Positions 1 through 6,414 of a stretch of DNA of 6,414 nucleotides are shown piece after piece; the first letter of the stretch is position 1, and each line of letters begins with the position of its first letter. The DNA lies in NCBI GenBank assembly GCA_018660405.1, contig JABJKL010000116.1, positions 1-6,414 on the forward strand. Direction: 5' to 3'. Both the position numbers and the translations under genes were made by a program. The stretch is from Pseudomonadota bacterium (lineage in GTDB: Bacteria > Pseudomonadota > Gammaproteobacteria > Arenicellales > Arenicellaceae). The notes beneath the pieces are model-generated. The model made no database searches and was not told the DNA's origin. It worked only from the letters and a program-made list of their open reading frames with translations.

Positions 1-3000
1 GACTGCTACCGGAATTCTTGAACCCGCCATATTGGCAAGCAGTATTGAGGGGCTGTCACCGACCTCTACTAATACCTGGCGGCCTTCAAACTGCTCCGAC
101 CGGTTCCGCAGAAAGGCCGGCCAATGCGAAGCGCCAGGAATAATTTCTTTAATTGCCGACATCATTTGGCAACCGTTGCAAAGACCCAGGGCAAATTTGC
201 TCTGGTCAGCAAAAAAACGTTCAAACTGGGACCGCAGACCATCATTAAATAAAATGCTCTTCGCCCAGCCCTGCCCTGCACCAAGCACATCGCCGAAGGA
301 AAAACCGCCACAAGCCACTAAACCTTCGTATTCAATAAGTTTTTTGTCGCCGTTAACCAAATCGCTCATGGTTACATCGTAGGCGTCGAAACCGGCGCGA
401 GTGAATGCTGCGGCCATTTCAACGTGGCTATTAACACCCTGTTCACGCAAAATTGCCATCGCGGGGCGAGCACCCGCATTTATATAGGATGCGCAGATAT
501 CTTCCCTGGTATCGAAGGTACTTGCGCTATGCAGACCCGGGTCATTGTCATCCAGAATCCGTTCATACTCTTGGTCAGCACAGTCCGGATTATCTCGCAT
601 GCGTTGCATCTGCCAGGTGGTCTCAGACCACGCACGATGCAAATTCTGCCGACTCGACGAATACACGGGTGAACCACGATTACTAAAGCAGATATTATCG
701 CCCGAAACAGGCGTACCCAGTACGGTCAATGCGTCGCTATCTCCCGAATCAGCCAACTCGGCTTGAATAATTGCCAAGTCCGCTTTTTGCACCTGTAATA
801 CCATGCCCAGTTCTTCGTTAAATAGTTCGGCGATCATGTCATCAGTCGCCAAATCAATATTCAGACCGCAACGCGACGCGAAGGCCATTTCGCATAAGGT
901 GGCCAGCAGGCCACCGTCAGAACGATCATGGTAGGCAAGTAGCAAGCCACGTCGATTGAAGTTCAACACGTGATTGAGTAATCGTTTCAAGCGCGAAGGC
1001 GAAGAGATGTCCGGCACTTCGTTGCCAAACATCAGTTGCGTTTGCGCTAGCACCGAACCACCAAGACGACTCCTGCCCGGTTCGGGTGACAATAAAATCA
1101 GCATCGTACCTTCGAACTCACTATCTCCTGGTTCACTCATACAGGGCGTCAATGTATTACGCACATCATTAACGGGCGCAAAGCCGCTCACAATCAGCGA
1201 CATTGGCCCGGTTACCGCCTGTTCTACGCCGTTTTCCTGCCATACTGTGCGCATAGACATGGAATCCTTACCCACTGGAATACTAATGCCCAAATCGACA
1301 CATAGCTCTTTGGTGACTGCCTCTACGGTGTCGTACAAAGTCACATCATCACCGGCATAACCCGCTGCTGCCATCCAGTTAGCGGATACCTTTACTTCGA
1401 ATAAATCTCTTATATCAGCCGCCAACATATTGGTTAACAACTCACCAACCGCTATTCGACCACTCGCTGGACCATTGATAACCGCCAGGGGAGTTCGCTC
1501 ACCGATGGCCATGGCCTCACCGGTGTAGCCATAAAACCCGGTATTGGTAACTGCAACATCTGCCACCGGCACTTGCCAGGGGCCGACCATCTGATCTCGG
1601 TGGATCATGCCAGTAACACTACGGTCACCAATTGTCACAAGGAAGGTTTTGTCAGCAACGGCGGGGAATCGCAGCACGGTCTCCACCACATCTTCAAGGC
1701 TAACGGATGCAGTATCAAAAGCCGTCTCAGATGAGGTGATGCGAGATGCATCCCTGTGCATTCGAGGCGGTTTGCCAAACAGGGTTTGCATATCAAGATC
1801 AATCGGCAACGCCCCCCGACCTTCAGCATCCTCAAACTGTGCATCAGCCAATTGAAGGTGCTGCTCCTGGGTGGCTTCACCCACCACGCAATACAAACAT
1901 CGCTCACGTTCACACAGGCCTATAAATTGTTCTAAATTTTCAGGCGCCACCGCCAAAGTGTAACGTTCTTGCGATTCATTACACCAAATCTGCATTGGAC
2001 TCATGCCCGGCTCATCGTTTAACACTTCACGTAATTCAAACTCGGCACCACGTTCACTATCACCAACCAACTCTGGCAACGCGTTCGATAACCCGCCCGC
2101 ACCAACATCGTGAATTGAAATAATGGGATTATCGTCGCCCATTTCCCAACATCGATCGATAACCTCCTGACAACGCCTTTGCATTTCGGGATTGCCACGC
2201 TGCACCGAAGCAAAATCCAATTGTTCTTGACTGGCACCGCTAGCCACACTGGAAGCGGCTCCGCCACCGAGCCCAATTAACATCGCCGGCCCACCTAACA
2301 CAATAATCTTCGACCCGGGTGGAATATCGTTCTTGGCAACATGTGAATCGCGGATATTGCCTAATCCTCCGGCTAACATAATGGGTTTGTGATAGCCGCG
2401 CCGTTCACCATTATCAAATTGATGTTCAAAATTTCTAAAATAACCGGTAATACCCGGCCGCCCAAATTCATTGTTAAAAGCTGCTCCGCCTAACGGGCCT
2501 TCGAGCATAATTTGCAGGGGACTGGCAATGCGATTTGGTTTGGATTCCGCACGCTCCCATGGGCGTTGGTAACCTGGAATACGCAGATGCGAGACCGAAA
2601 ACCCGGTCAAACCCGCCTTCGGTTTAGCACCACGACCGGTTGCACCCTCATCACGAATTTCGCCCCCAGAACCCGTTGCCGCGCCTGGAAAAGGTGAAAT
2701 TGCGGTTGGATGATTGTGGGTTTCGACCTTACACACGATATGGATCGATTCGTCATGTGTCTGGTATATACCGGTATTTGGATCCGCAAAAAAGCGCGCT
2801 GACTCGGAACCGACAATAACCGCAGAATTATCAGCATATGCGATTAAGGTTCCATCTGGATTTGCTTTATGCGTTTCTCGCACCATACCGAACAGACTGT
2901 CAGGCATATCCACGCCATCAATGGTCCAGGAAGCATTAAATATTTTATGACGACAATGCTCAGAATTCACCTGAGCGAACATCATAAGCTCTACGTCTGT

Positions 3001-3597
3001 CGGGTTTTTATTCGCCTTGGCATATTCAGCTACTAGAAAGTCGATTTCGTCATCAGCAAGTGCCAAGCCCAATTCAGTGTTTGCCGCTTCAAAAGCAACT
3101 CTACCTTGCTCAAGAAACGGAATCTCGAACAAAGGTGCAGGTTCATGCGATTGAAACAGGTTCGGAATAGCGCTTAGGTCCGGGTAAACTTCCTCGATCA
3201 TTCGATCATGCAGCAACTTCGCTAAATCATCGGCAGCCTTGCCTTCTACACCCTTATAAGTCCAGCAAATACCCCGCTCAACACGACTCACTTGAGTCAA
3301 ACCGCAATGCTGAACAATATCAGTGGCCTTGGTCGACCAGGGAGAGATCGTGCCAAGACGAGGTACTACAACAAAGTGATGATCACCCGAGCCCGCCGCA
3401 TCTGTGTTTAACTCAGTGACATCAAGCAATTCGCATAATCGGCTAAAATTTGTCGCGTCTAGCTGTTCGTTTGACTCGCCATTTAGATCGATAAAAAACA
3501 CATAATGAGCCGAGAGAACATCTATTCCCGCTGCTTCCTCAAGCAATTTTTCTAATCGAAAACTGGAGCAAGCATTACCGCCCGCAAGTATTTGCAT
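1..3597 (-). CDS. purL: Phosphoribosylformylglycinamidine synthase, large single-chain type (C-terminus cut by window edge)
   Basis: Cytoplasmic enzyme of de novo purine synthesis that converts FGAR, glutamine and ATP into FGAM. The frame is open for 1,199 codons from ATG at 3597 to the window edge; E. coli PurL is about 1,295 residues, so roughly 100 residues are missing. Visible landmarks in order: the N-terminal PurS-like part; FAQVNSEHCRHK around residues 205-217, whose central His (about 214) corresponds to the active-site His of the enterobacterial enzyme; KVETHNHPTAISP and GATGSGGEIRDEGATGRG around 288-320; GGPAMLIGLGGGAASS around 436-451; IHDVGAGGLSNALPE around 489-505; IPVGKDSMSM around 772-785; YHDRSDGG around 885-895; and a glutaminase domain from about 1040, with its nucleophile Cys at about 1140 in LGLCNGCQM. 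The His and Glu of the glutaminase triad would lie off the window. The upstream in-frame codons contain no start before the purC stop, which fixes the ATG. The gene follows purC after 51 bp and has only a weak ribosome-binding site. Identity is certain from family resemblance; no frameshift was seen. Confidence 0.98.
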   Translation of the reverse strand, partial: MQILAGGNACSSFRLEKLLEEAAGIDVLSAHYVFFIDLNGESNEQLDATNFSRLCELLDVTELNTDAAGSGDHHFVVVPRLGTISPWSTKATDIVQHCGLTQVSRVERGICWTYKGVEGKAADDLAKLLHDRMIEEVYPDLSAIPNLFQSHEPAPLFEIPFLEQGRVAFEAANTELGLALADDEIDFLVAEYAKANKNPTDVELMMFAQVNSEHCRHKIFNASWTIDGVDMPDSLFGMVRETHKANPDGTLIAYADNSAVIVGSESARFFADPNTGIYQTHDESIHIVCKVETHNHPTAISPFPGAATGSGGEIRDEGATGRGAKPKAGLTGFSVSHLRIPGYQRPWERAESKPNRIASPLQIMLEGPLGGAAFNNEFGRPGITGYFRNFEHQFDNGERRGYHKPIMLAGGLGNIRDSHVAKNDIPPGSKIIVLGGPAMLIGLGGGAASSVASGASQEQLDFASVQRGNPEMQRRCQEVIDRCWEMGDDNPIISIHDVGAGGLSNALPELVGDSERGAEFELREVLNDEPGMSPMQIWCNESQERYTLAVAPENLEQFIGLCERERCLYCVVGEATQEQHLQLADAQFEDAEGRGALPIDLDMQTLFGKPPRMHRDASRITSSETAFDTASVSLEDVVETVLRFPAVADKTFLVTIGDRSVTGMIHRDQMVGPWQVPVADVAVTNTGFYGYTGEAMAIGERTPLAVINGPASGRIAVGELLTNMLAADIRDLFEVKVSANWMAAAGYAGDDVTLYDTVEAVTKELCVDLGISIPVGKDSMSMRTVWQENGVEQAVTGPMSLIVSGFAPVNDVRNTLTPCMSEPGDSEFEGTMLILLSPEPGRSRLGGSVLAQTQLMFGNEVPDISSPSRLKRLLNHVLNFNRRGLLLAYHDRSDGGLLATLCEMAFASRCGLNIDLATDDMIAELFNEELGMVLQVQKADLAIIQAELADSGDSDALTVLGTPVSGDNICFSNRGSPVYSSSRQNLHRAWSETTWQMQRMRDNPDCADQEYERILDDNDPGLHSASTFDTREDICASYINAGARPAMAILREQGVNSHVEMAAAFTRAGFDAYDVTMSDLVNGDKKLIEYEGLVACGGFSFGDVLGAGQGWAKSILFNDGLRSQFERFFADQSKFALGLCNGCQMMSAIKEIIPGASHWPAFLRNRSEQFEGRQVLVEVGDSPSILLANMAGSRIPVAV

Positions 3598-3648
3598 TGC
3601 TATGTGCTCAACTATCCGTAAATTTAAGCTTGATTCAGGTGCTACTTG

Positions 3649-4362
3649 TTAATCGAGTTCAATACCCAGACGTTCGGCAACCTGCTCGTAAGCTTCAACC
3701 ACGTCACCCAAATTTCGTCGAAAGCGATCCTTGTCCAGTTTCTCGCGCGTGGCGGTGTCCCAAATGCGGCAACCGTCGGGGGTAAACTCATCGCCAAGCA
3801 ATAGCTTGTCTTGGTACATTCCAAACTCCAATTTGAAATCCACCAAAGTCATCCCTGCCTGGGCAAAGGTGTTTGAAAGTATTTCGTTCACTTTGAAGGT
3901 CAGCTCGGTCATCTGCTGGCATTGCTCGGTACTTGCCCAACCAAAAGAGCGAATATGGTATTCATTAATCATGGGATCATGCAGAGGGTCATTCTTTAAA
4001 AAGAATTCAAATGTCGGTTGCTTAAGATCAATCCCTTCCTCAATGCCAAGCCGCTTGCAAATGGAACCTGCAGCAATATTGCGTACAACACACTCTATCG
4101 GCAACATCTCTAATCGCTTTACCAGCGACTCATTGTCTGAAATCAAGCTTTCAAAGTGGGTGGCAATACCATTCTTTTCGAGCAGCTGCATAATGAACGC
4201 ATTAAATTTATTGTTCACCATACCCTTACGGTCCAACTGATCAATTTTCTCGCCGTCAAACGCTGACGTGTCGTCGCGAAACAGTAAAATAAGCTGATCA
4301 GCATTATCAGTTTTGTATACAGATTTTGCCTTGCCAGAATAAAGTTCACCACCACGTTGCAT
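3649..4362 (-). CDS. purC: Phosphoribosylaminoimidazole-succinocarboxamide synthase (SAICAR synthetase)
   Basis: Cytoplasmic ligase that joins aspartate to CAIR using ATP to give SAICAR in purine synthesis. The product is 237 residues, the same length as E. coli PurC, and aligns without gaps from memory. The N-terminal ELYSGKAKSVY (6-16) is the nucleotide-binding start; DRKGMVNNKFN lies at 44-54. Both family signatures are present: LPIECVVRNIAAGS at 87-100 and LVDFKLEFG at 173-181. LGDEFTPDGCRIWD (189-202) and DKDRFRRNLG (210-219) are also conserved. The ATG at 4362 matches the family's usual N-terminus and has a GAGG Shine-Dalgarno sequence seven bases upstream. It lies 123 bp after bamC and 51 bp before purL, whose frame is the same; purine-pathway neighbours suggest co-transcription with purL. 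Nothing is missing or truncated. Confidence 0.98.
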   Translation of the reverse strand: MQRGGELYSGKAKSVYKTDNADQLILLFRDDTSAFDGEKIDQLDRKGMVNNKFNAFIMQLLEKNGIATHFESLISDNESLVKRLEMLPIECVVRNIAAGSICKRLGIEEGIDLKQPTFEFFLKNDPLHDPMINEYHIRSFGWASTEQCQQMTELTFKVNEILSNTFAQAGMTLVDFKLEFGMYQDKLLLGDEFTPDGCRIWDTATREKLDKDRFRRNLGDVVEAYEQVAERLGIELD

Positions 4363-4369
4363 AGCTATA

Positions 4370-4373
4370 CCTC
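4370..4373 (-). promoter_or_regulatory. Ribosome-binding site of purC
   Basis: GAGG on the minus strand, seven bases before the ATG at 4362. It is the clearest such site near a pur gene here and supports the chosen purC start; purL has no comparable site. Confidence 0.7.
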
Positions 4374-4386
4374 AAAAACACTCAAT

Positions 4387-4416
4387 TTATAGTTGGACAC
4401 ATTATGGTTGGACGCA
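4387..4416. repeat. Tandem duplication, 2 x 15 bp, in the bamC-purC spacer
   Basis: Two adjacent 15-bp copies, TTATAGTTGGACACA (4387-4401) and TTATGGTTGGACGCA (4402-4416), match at 13 of 15 positions. On the transcribed strand each copy carries GTCCAAC followed by an AT-rich hexamer resembling a -10 box (TATAAA in one, CATAAT in the other). They lie 25-54 bases upstream of the purC start. This is a direct observation; whether the repeats bind a regulator is unknown. They do not resemble the E. coli PurR operator. Confidence 0.8.
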
Positions 4417-4428
4417 TTAGTGTGTCGT
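4401..4428 (-). promoter_or_regulatory. Possible promoter for purC-purL
   Basis: On the minus strand ACGACA (4428-4423) is followed after 16 bases by CATAAT (4406-4401). These match the sigma-70 consensus at 4 of 6 and 5 of 6 positions. Transcription would begin about 32 bases before the purC ATG. The match is weak and overlaps both tandem duplications, so this is a suggestion only. Confidence 0.27.
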
Positions 4429-4447
4429 GTAGATCGTCGTATAGATC
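4424..4447. repeat. Tandem duplication, 2 x 12 bp, in the bamC-purC spacer
   Basis: GTCGTGTAGATC (4424-4435) is followed directly by GTCGTATAGATC (4436-4447), matching at 11 of 12 positions. It begins seven bases after the 15-bp duplication ends. The spacer has no coding potential that would explain it. Replication slippage or a pair of protein-binding sites are both possible; the sequence does not decide between them. Confidence 0.75.
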
Positions 4448-4458
4448 AAAGGTGCTAT

Positions 4459-4475
4459 AAAAACTCTCTTTAGAG
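4459..4475 (-). terminator. Weak terminator-like hairpin after bamC
   Basis: On the minus strand, CTCT-AAAG-AGAG folds as a four-base-pair stem and is followed at once by five T residues. It begins 10 bases after the bamC stop codon. The stem is short and half A/T, so termination would be inefficient; it may only attenuate read-through into purC. Confidence 0.25.
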
Positions 4476-4485
4476 GTTCTTTAAA

Positions 4486-5205
4486 CTAAACACGATCCAA
4501 ATCTGCTTTAAATTCTTTCAGTAACTCGGCTGTTTCTTGTTCGGTGGGCACACCTTCTGTAGATGGGCTTAAATGTACAGATACGTTATCGCCCTCTTGT
4601 ACGATAGAAAGCTCACACACTGAAATATCTGGAGAATCACCCCGCGATAATACGTTCCACCAACGCTTCTTTTTGATTTCCCGCCCGCTGGCCGCCAAAC
4701 AATCTACGAAATAAATTCCATTGCTGCGGTCACGATCACTAACCGGTACAGCCAATCGGTCGAGCGCCAAACCCACCGTTTGCCAGACAATATGCACCGG
4801 GTGTGCGCTATTCAATCGCTGGTTCTCACCAGTAACCACAATAGTCATAGTTTCGGTCATAGTTTCAGTCATAATTTCAGCAGAGCTACTCTCAGAACCT
4901 GATGCCGAAGCACTCTCAGAATCTGAAGCCGAAACATTCGGAGTCTCCTCGATCTTCTCATCTAAACCCGTACTGGGCGGCTCACGTTGCTCGACAATTT
5001 GATCATCGCTGGAGGTGTCTGGCAACTCGTTCGCAGGATTAAGCGGCACCGCATCCAGCCCTTCGGGTACCAACAATGGCGGACGTATTTCAGCTTCTTC
5101 GTAAGCCACTCTTCGTCCAGCTCCCATTCTAGATGCGGTTCCGCAAGCTGCAACTAGCGACAAACCAACTACGGCTAATACCCACTTCGCATAACTTGAT
5201 TTCAT
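4486..5205 (-). CDS. bamC: BamC-like (NlpB/DapX family) outer-membrane assembly lipoprotein, short single-domain form
   Basis: Likely accessory lipoprotein of the BAM complex, which inserts beta-barrel proteins into the outer membrane. The 239-residue product begins with a short basic N-terminus, a hydrophobic stretch (8-20) and the lipobox LVAAC with Cys21; Gly22 rather than Asp fits outer-membrane sorting. Residues 30-60 (RRVAYEEAEIRPPLLVPEGL) resemble the extended N-terminal BamC segment that contacts BamD. A Ser/Glu/Thr-rich linker (about 60-125) follows, then one helix-grip domain (about 135-239) with HIVWQTVGLALDRLAVPVSD, DRDRSNGIYFVD and a C-terminal helix, as in the last domain of E. 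coli BamC. E. coli BamC is about 344 residues with two such domains, so one is apparently absent. Position after dapA (67-bp spacer) and before purC supports the call. A strong ribosome-binding site precedes the ATG. Linker repeats are listed separately. Confidence 0.88.
   Translation of the reverse strand: MKSSYAKWVLAVVGLSLVAACGTASRMGAGRRVAYEEAEIRPPLLVPEGLDAVPLNPANELPDTSSDDQIVEQREPPSTGLDEKIEETPNVSASDSESASASGSESSSAEIMTETMTETMTIVVTGENQRLNSAHPVHIVWQTVGLALDRLAVPVSDRDRSNGIYFVDCLAASGREIKKKRWWNVLSRGDSPDISVCELSIVQEGDNVSVHLSPSTEGVPTEQETAELLKEFKADLDRV
4844..4879 (-). repeat. Triple 12-bp tandem repeat inside bamC (Met-Thr-Glu-Thr units)
   Basis: Three consecutive 12-bp copies on the plus strand: GTCATAGTTTCG, GTCATAGTTTCA and GTCATAATTTCA, each differing from the next by one base. 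On the coding strand they give the low-complexity stretch EIMTETMTETMT, about residues 110-121 of the lipoprotein. The unit is a multiple of three, so copy-number change would keep the frame. It sits at the end of the linker before the helix-grip domain. Confidence 0.85.
4889..4936 (-). repeat. Double 24-bp tandem repeat inside bamC (Ser-rich octapeptide)
   Basis: Two adjacent 24-bp copies (4889-4912 and 4913-4936) match at 21 of 24 positions. They encode the related octapeptides VSASDSES and ASASGSES, about residues 90-106 of the lipoprotein. Like the neighbouring 12-bp array it preserves the reading frame and lengthens the disordered, acidic linker. Confidence 0.8.
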
Positions 5206-5208
5206 TTA

Positions 5209-5215
5209 CCTTCTC
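5209..5215 (-). promoter_or_regulatory. Ribosome-binding site of bamC
   Basis: GAGAAGG on the minus strand, ending three bases before the ATG at 5205. It supports this start, which also gives a complete lipoprotein signal peptide. Confidence 0.65.
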
Positions 5216-5272
5216 TTGTGCACGTTTTTTCAGTACATTATTTGTTGTTGATTTTCACAAGCATTGCTCGCT

Positions 5273-6157
5273 CTATTTATACTCGATTCCCGCCTGACTC
5301 ATTGCCTGCGCAACCACATCTTCACCATCACGCGAGAGAGGAAGAAGTGGCAAGCGCAATACATTGTCTAATTTACCCATTTGATGCAAGGCCCACTTGC
5401 AAGGTGCCGGACTGGCCTCCACAAATAACCCAGTATGCAAGCCCATTAAATCAAGATTGTATGCTTTCGCAGCTTCTATATCATCATTCAAAGCCGCTGC
5501 TACCATGGCACTCATCATGGCAGGTGCTACATTTGCAGTCACCGACACATCGCCCTTCGCACCCGCCATTATCAGTTCCAATGCGGTGGCATCATCGCCC
5601 GAATAAACACTAAAATCGTCAGGTGCATCGGCAATTAATTGCGCACCTCGGGCCACATTACCGCTCGCATCTTTAATACCTACAATATTATCAATTTCAG
5701 CCAGCCGTAGAGTTGTCTCGTTCGACATATCGACGACGGTTCGTCCCGGCACGTTGTAGAGAATATGCGGCACAGAAACTGTTTCAGCAATGAGTTTAAA
5801 ATGCGCATACATTCCTGCCTGTTCAGGCTTATTATAATAAGGCACGACCTGTAAACTCGCGTCTGCGCCGAGCTTCGCCGCAGCGAGTGTCATTTCGATG
5901 GCTTCAGCGGTCGAATTTGCACCAGTACCCGCGATTACCGGAATACGTCCATTTACATACTCAATCGTTTTACCAACAACTTCTACATTTTCAGCTTGTG
6001 ACAAGGTCGCAGATTCGCCCGTCGTTCCAACAGAAACAATAGCCGAAGTTCCCGAAGATATATGCCATTCCACAAGTCTTTTAAGAGCGGTGAAATCCAC
6101 TTCACCCCCCTCTTTCATTGGGGTAACCAATGCAACCAGACTGCCCGTTATATTCAT
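5273..6157 (-). CDS. dapA: 4-hydroxy-tetrahydrodipicolinate synthase (dihydrodipicolinate synthase)
   Basis: Cytoplasmic TIM-barrel aldolase that condenses pyruvate with aspartate semialdehyde, the first committed step to diaminopimelate and lysine. The product is 294 residues, close to the 292 of E. coli DapA. Key residues are present: Lys162 in GIKDASGN forms the Schiff base; Thr45 (SVGTTGES), Tyr108 (PYYNKP) and Tyr134 (LYNVPGR) form the proton relay; Arg139 binds the substrate carboxylate; GTGANST (77-83) is conserved. At the allosteric lysine site Ser49, Ala50, Asn81, Glu85 and Tyr107 are kept, but the two E. coli histidines (53 and 56) are Gln54 and Asn57. The start at 6157 gives MNITGSLVALVTP, matching the family N-terminus; upstream in-frame codons reach a stop with no ATG. 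Its Shine-Dalgarno site is poor. It precedes bamC by 67 bp with no terminator seen, so the two are probably co-transcribed. Confidence 0.97.
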   Translation of the reverse strand: MNITGSLVALVTPMKEGGEVDFTALKRLVEWHISSGTSAIVSVGTTGESATLSQAENVEVVGKTIEYVNGRIPVIAGTGANSTAEAIEMTLAAAKLGADASLQVVPYYNKPEQAGMYAHFKLIAETVSVPHILYNVPGRTVVDMSNETTLRLAEIDNIVGIKDASGNVARGAQLIADAPDDFSVYSGDDATALELIMAGAKGDVSVTANVAPAMMSAMVAAALNDDIEAAKAYNLDLMGLHTGLFVEASPAPCKWALHQMGKLDNVLRLPLLPLSRDGEDVVAQAMSQAGIEYK

Positions 6158-6205
6158 CTCATTAGTTGCCGCAATGGAAGTTGTCGCAATAATTTCGAAC
6201 AGTAG

Positions 6206-6234
6206 ATGTTAAATGCAGTGGCGGGTGCGAGCAA
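6206..6234 (-). promoter_or_regulatory. Possible promoter for dapA
   Basis: On the minus strand TTGCTC (6234-6229) and TAACAT (6211-6206) are separated by 17 bases, the ideal sigma-70 spacing. They match consensus at 3 of 6 and 4 of 6 positions. Transcription would start about 40 bases before the dapA ATG. The location in the only sizeable spacer upstream of dapA is suitable, but the match is weak. No lysine-riboswitch core was recognised in this leader. Confidence 0.3.
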
Positions 6235-6268
6235 GGGGTGACCACCAGAATCACACGAGGGCAAGTAC

Positions 6269-6291
6269 TCCTTCATCATAATAATGAAGAA
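6269..6291 (-). repeat. Inverted repeat after the upstream membrane-protein gene
   Basis: CTTCAT (6271-6276) and ATGAAG (6284-6289) are perfect inverted arms around a seven-base loop. In a minus-strand transcript a U-G and a U-A pair extend the stem to eight. It begins 10 bases after the stop codon of the upstream gene. There is no following T run, so it is not a standard intrinsic terminator; it could protect an mRNA 3' end or be chance. Confidence 0.4.
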
Positions 6292-6301
6292 CCAGGGACC
6301 C

Positions 6302-6414
6302 CTAATCGCTATCGGCTTTTTCTTTGACACGATTCTTATCTTTAGAGGAACGCCAGATATCCAAGCCATCAAGCAAGGGACCACTGAACAAATAAACCAG
6401 TGCCAGACCCAGAA
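6302..6414 (-). CDS. pssA: C-terminal end of a membrane protein, probably CDP-diacylglycerol-serine O-phosphatidyltransferase (N-terminus off window)
   Basis: Only the last 36 codons and a TAG stop (6304-6302) are in the window. They encode a hydrophobic helix end, LGLALVYLFSGPLLDGLDIW, followed by a short charged tail rich in Lys, Asp and Arg. This layout, with the VYxFSGP element and a polar cytoplasmic tail, resembles the C-terminus of Pseudomonas-type PssA, an inner-membrane CDP-alcohol phosphatidyltransferase that makes phosphatidylserine as precursor of phosphatidylethanolamine. The resemblance is from memory and rests on few residues; another multi-pass membrane protein is possible. 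Of the three minus-strand frames at this edge, this one alone looks like a natural protein end. The catalytic CDP-alcohol motif would lie upstream and cannot be checked here. It ends 144 bp before dapA. Confidence 0.5.
   Translation of the reverse strand, partial: LGLALVYLFSGPLLDGLDIWRSSKDKNRVKEKADSD

Noticed and set aside
974..1360. A 128-codon plus-strand open frame opposite purL, with others at 32-382 and 1607-1855
   Set aside because: All lie inside purL, whose minus-strand frame is conserved throughout. None shows a recognisable motif or a start signal.
3731..4240. A 169-codon plus-strand open frame opposite purC
   Set aside because: It is wholly antisense to a clearly conserved gene, has no ribosome-binding site or recognisable domain, and its composition follows from the purC codons.
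4387..4447. CRISPR-like repeat array in the bamC-purC spacer
   Set aside because: The units are 12 and 15 bp, occur twice each without spacers, and no cas gene is present.
5218..5613. A 131-codon plus-strand open frame covering the dapA 3' end and the dapA-bamC spacer
   Set aside because: Most of it is antisense to conserved dapA codons, and the part in the spacer shows no protein-like pattern.
6158..6301. Possible lysine riboswitch or other structured RNA in the dapA leader
   Set aside because: The conserved lysine-riboswitch core was not seen, and the spacer is short for that class. Only small hairpins were found.
6154..6384. A 76-codon minus-strand open frame overlapping the dapA start
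   Set aside because: It is out of frame with the natural protein end at 6302-6414 and spans the spacer. Its product has no recognisable family features, so it is a shadow of the upstream gene plus chance.

Overview
This is a stretch of an ordinary proteobacterial chromosome, almost certainly from a gammaproteobacterium. All five recognisable genes lie on the minus strand, so transcription runs from high to low coordinates. The PurL, PurC and DapA reading frames resemble the Escherichia coli and Pseudomonas proteins along their whole visible length. A BamC-type lipoprotein between dapA and purC is a gammaproteobacterial arrangement, as in the E. coli dapA-bamC-purC locus. Base composition is balanced and looks uniform. 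I saw no transposase, integrase, CRISPR array, rRNA or tRNA.

In order of transcription: (1) 6414-6302, the last 36 codons of a membrane protein that enters from the right edge, probably phosphatidylserine synthase PssA; (2) 6301-6158, a 144-bp spacer with an inverted repeat and a possible promoter; (3) 6157-5273, dapA, first committed enzyme of the lysine/diaminopimelate branch; (4) 5205-4486, a short bamC-like outer-membrane lipoprotein gene whose linker is built from two small tandem repeats; (5) 4485-4363, a 123-bp spacer with a weak terminator-like hairpin, two adjacent tandem duplications and a possible promoter; (6) 4362-3649, purC; (7) 3597 to beyond position 1, purL, cut by the left edge about 100 codons before its expected end.

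The window joins two jobs. DapA supplies diaminopimelate for peptidoglycan, and BamC belongs to the outer-membrane protein insertion machine, so both serve the cell envelope. PurC and PurL are two steps of de novo purine synthesis: PurL makes FGAM from FGAR, and PurC makes SAICAR from CAIR. The spacer between bamC and purC is the likeliest place for separate control of the purine pair, though read-through from dapA is equally possible.

I found no undescribed system. The points worth a second look are modest: a reduced, repeat-bearing BamC; tandem duplications in the purC leader; changed residues in the lysine-inhibition site of DapA; and purL directly after purC. Every long plus-strand reading frame is explained as a shadow of these genes.
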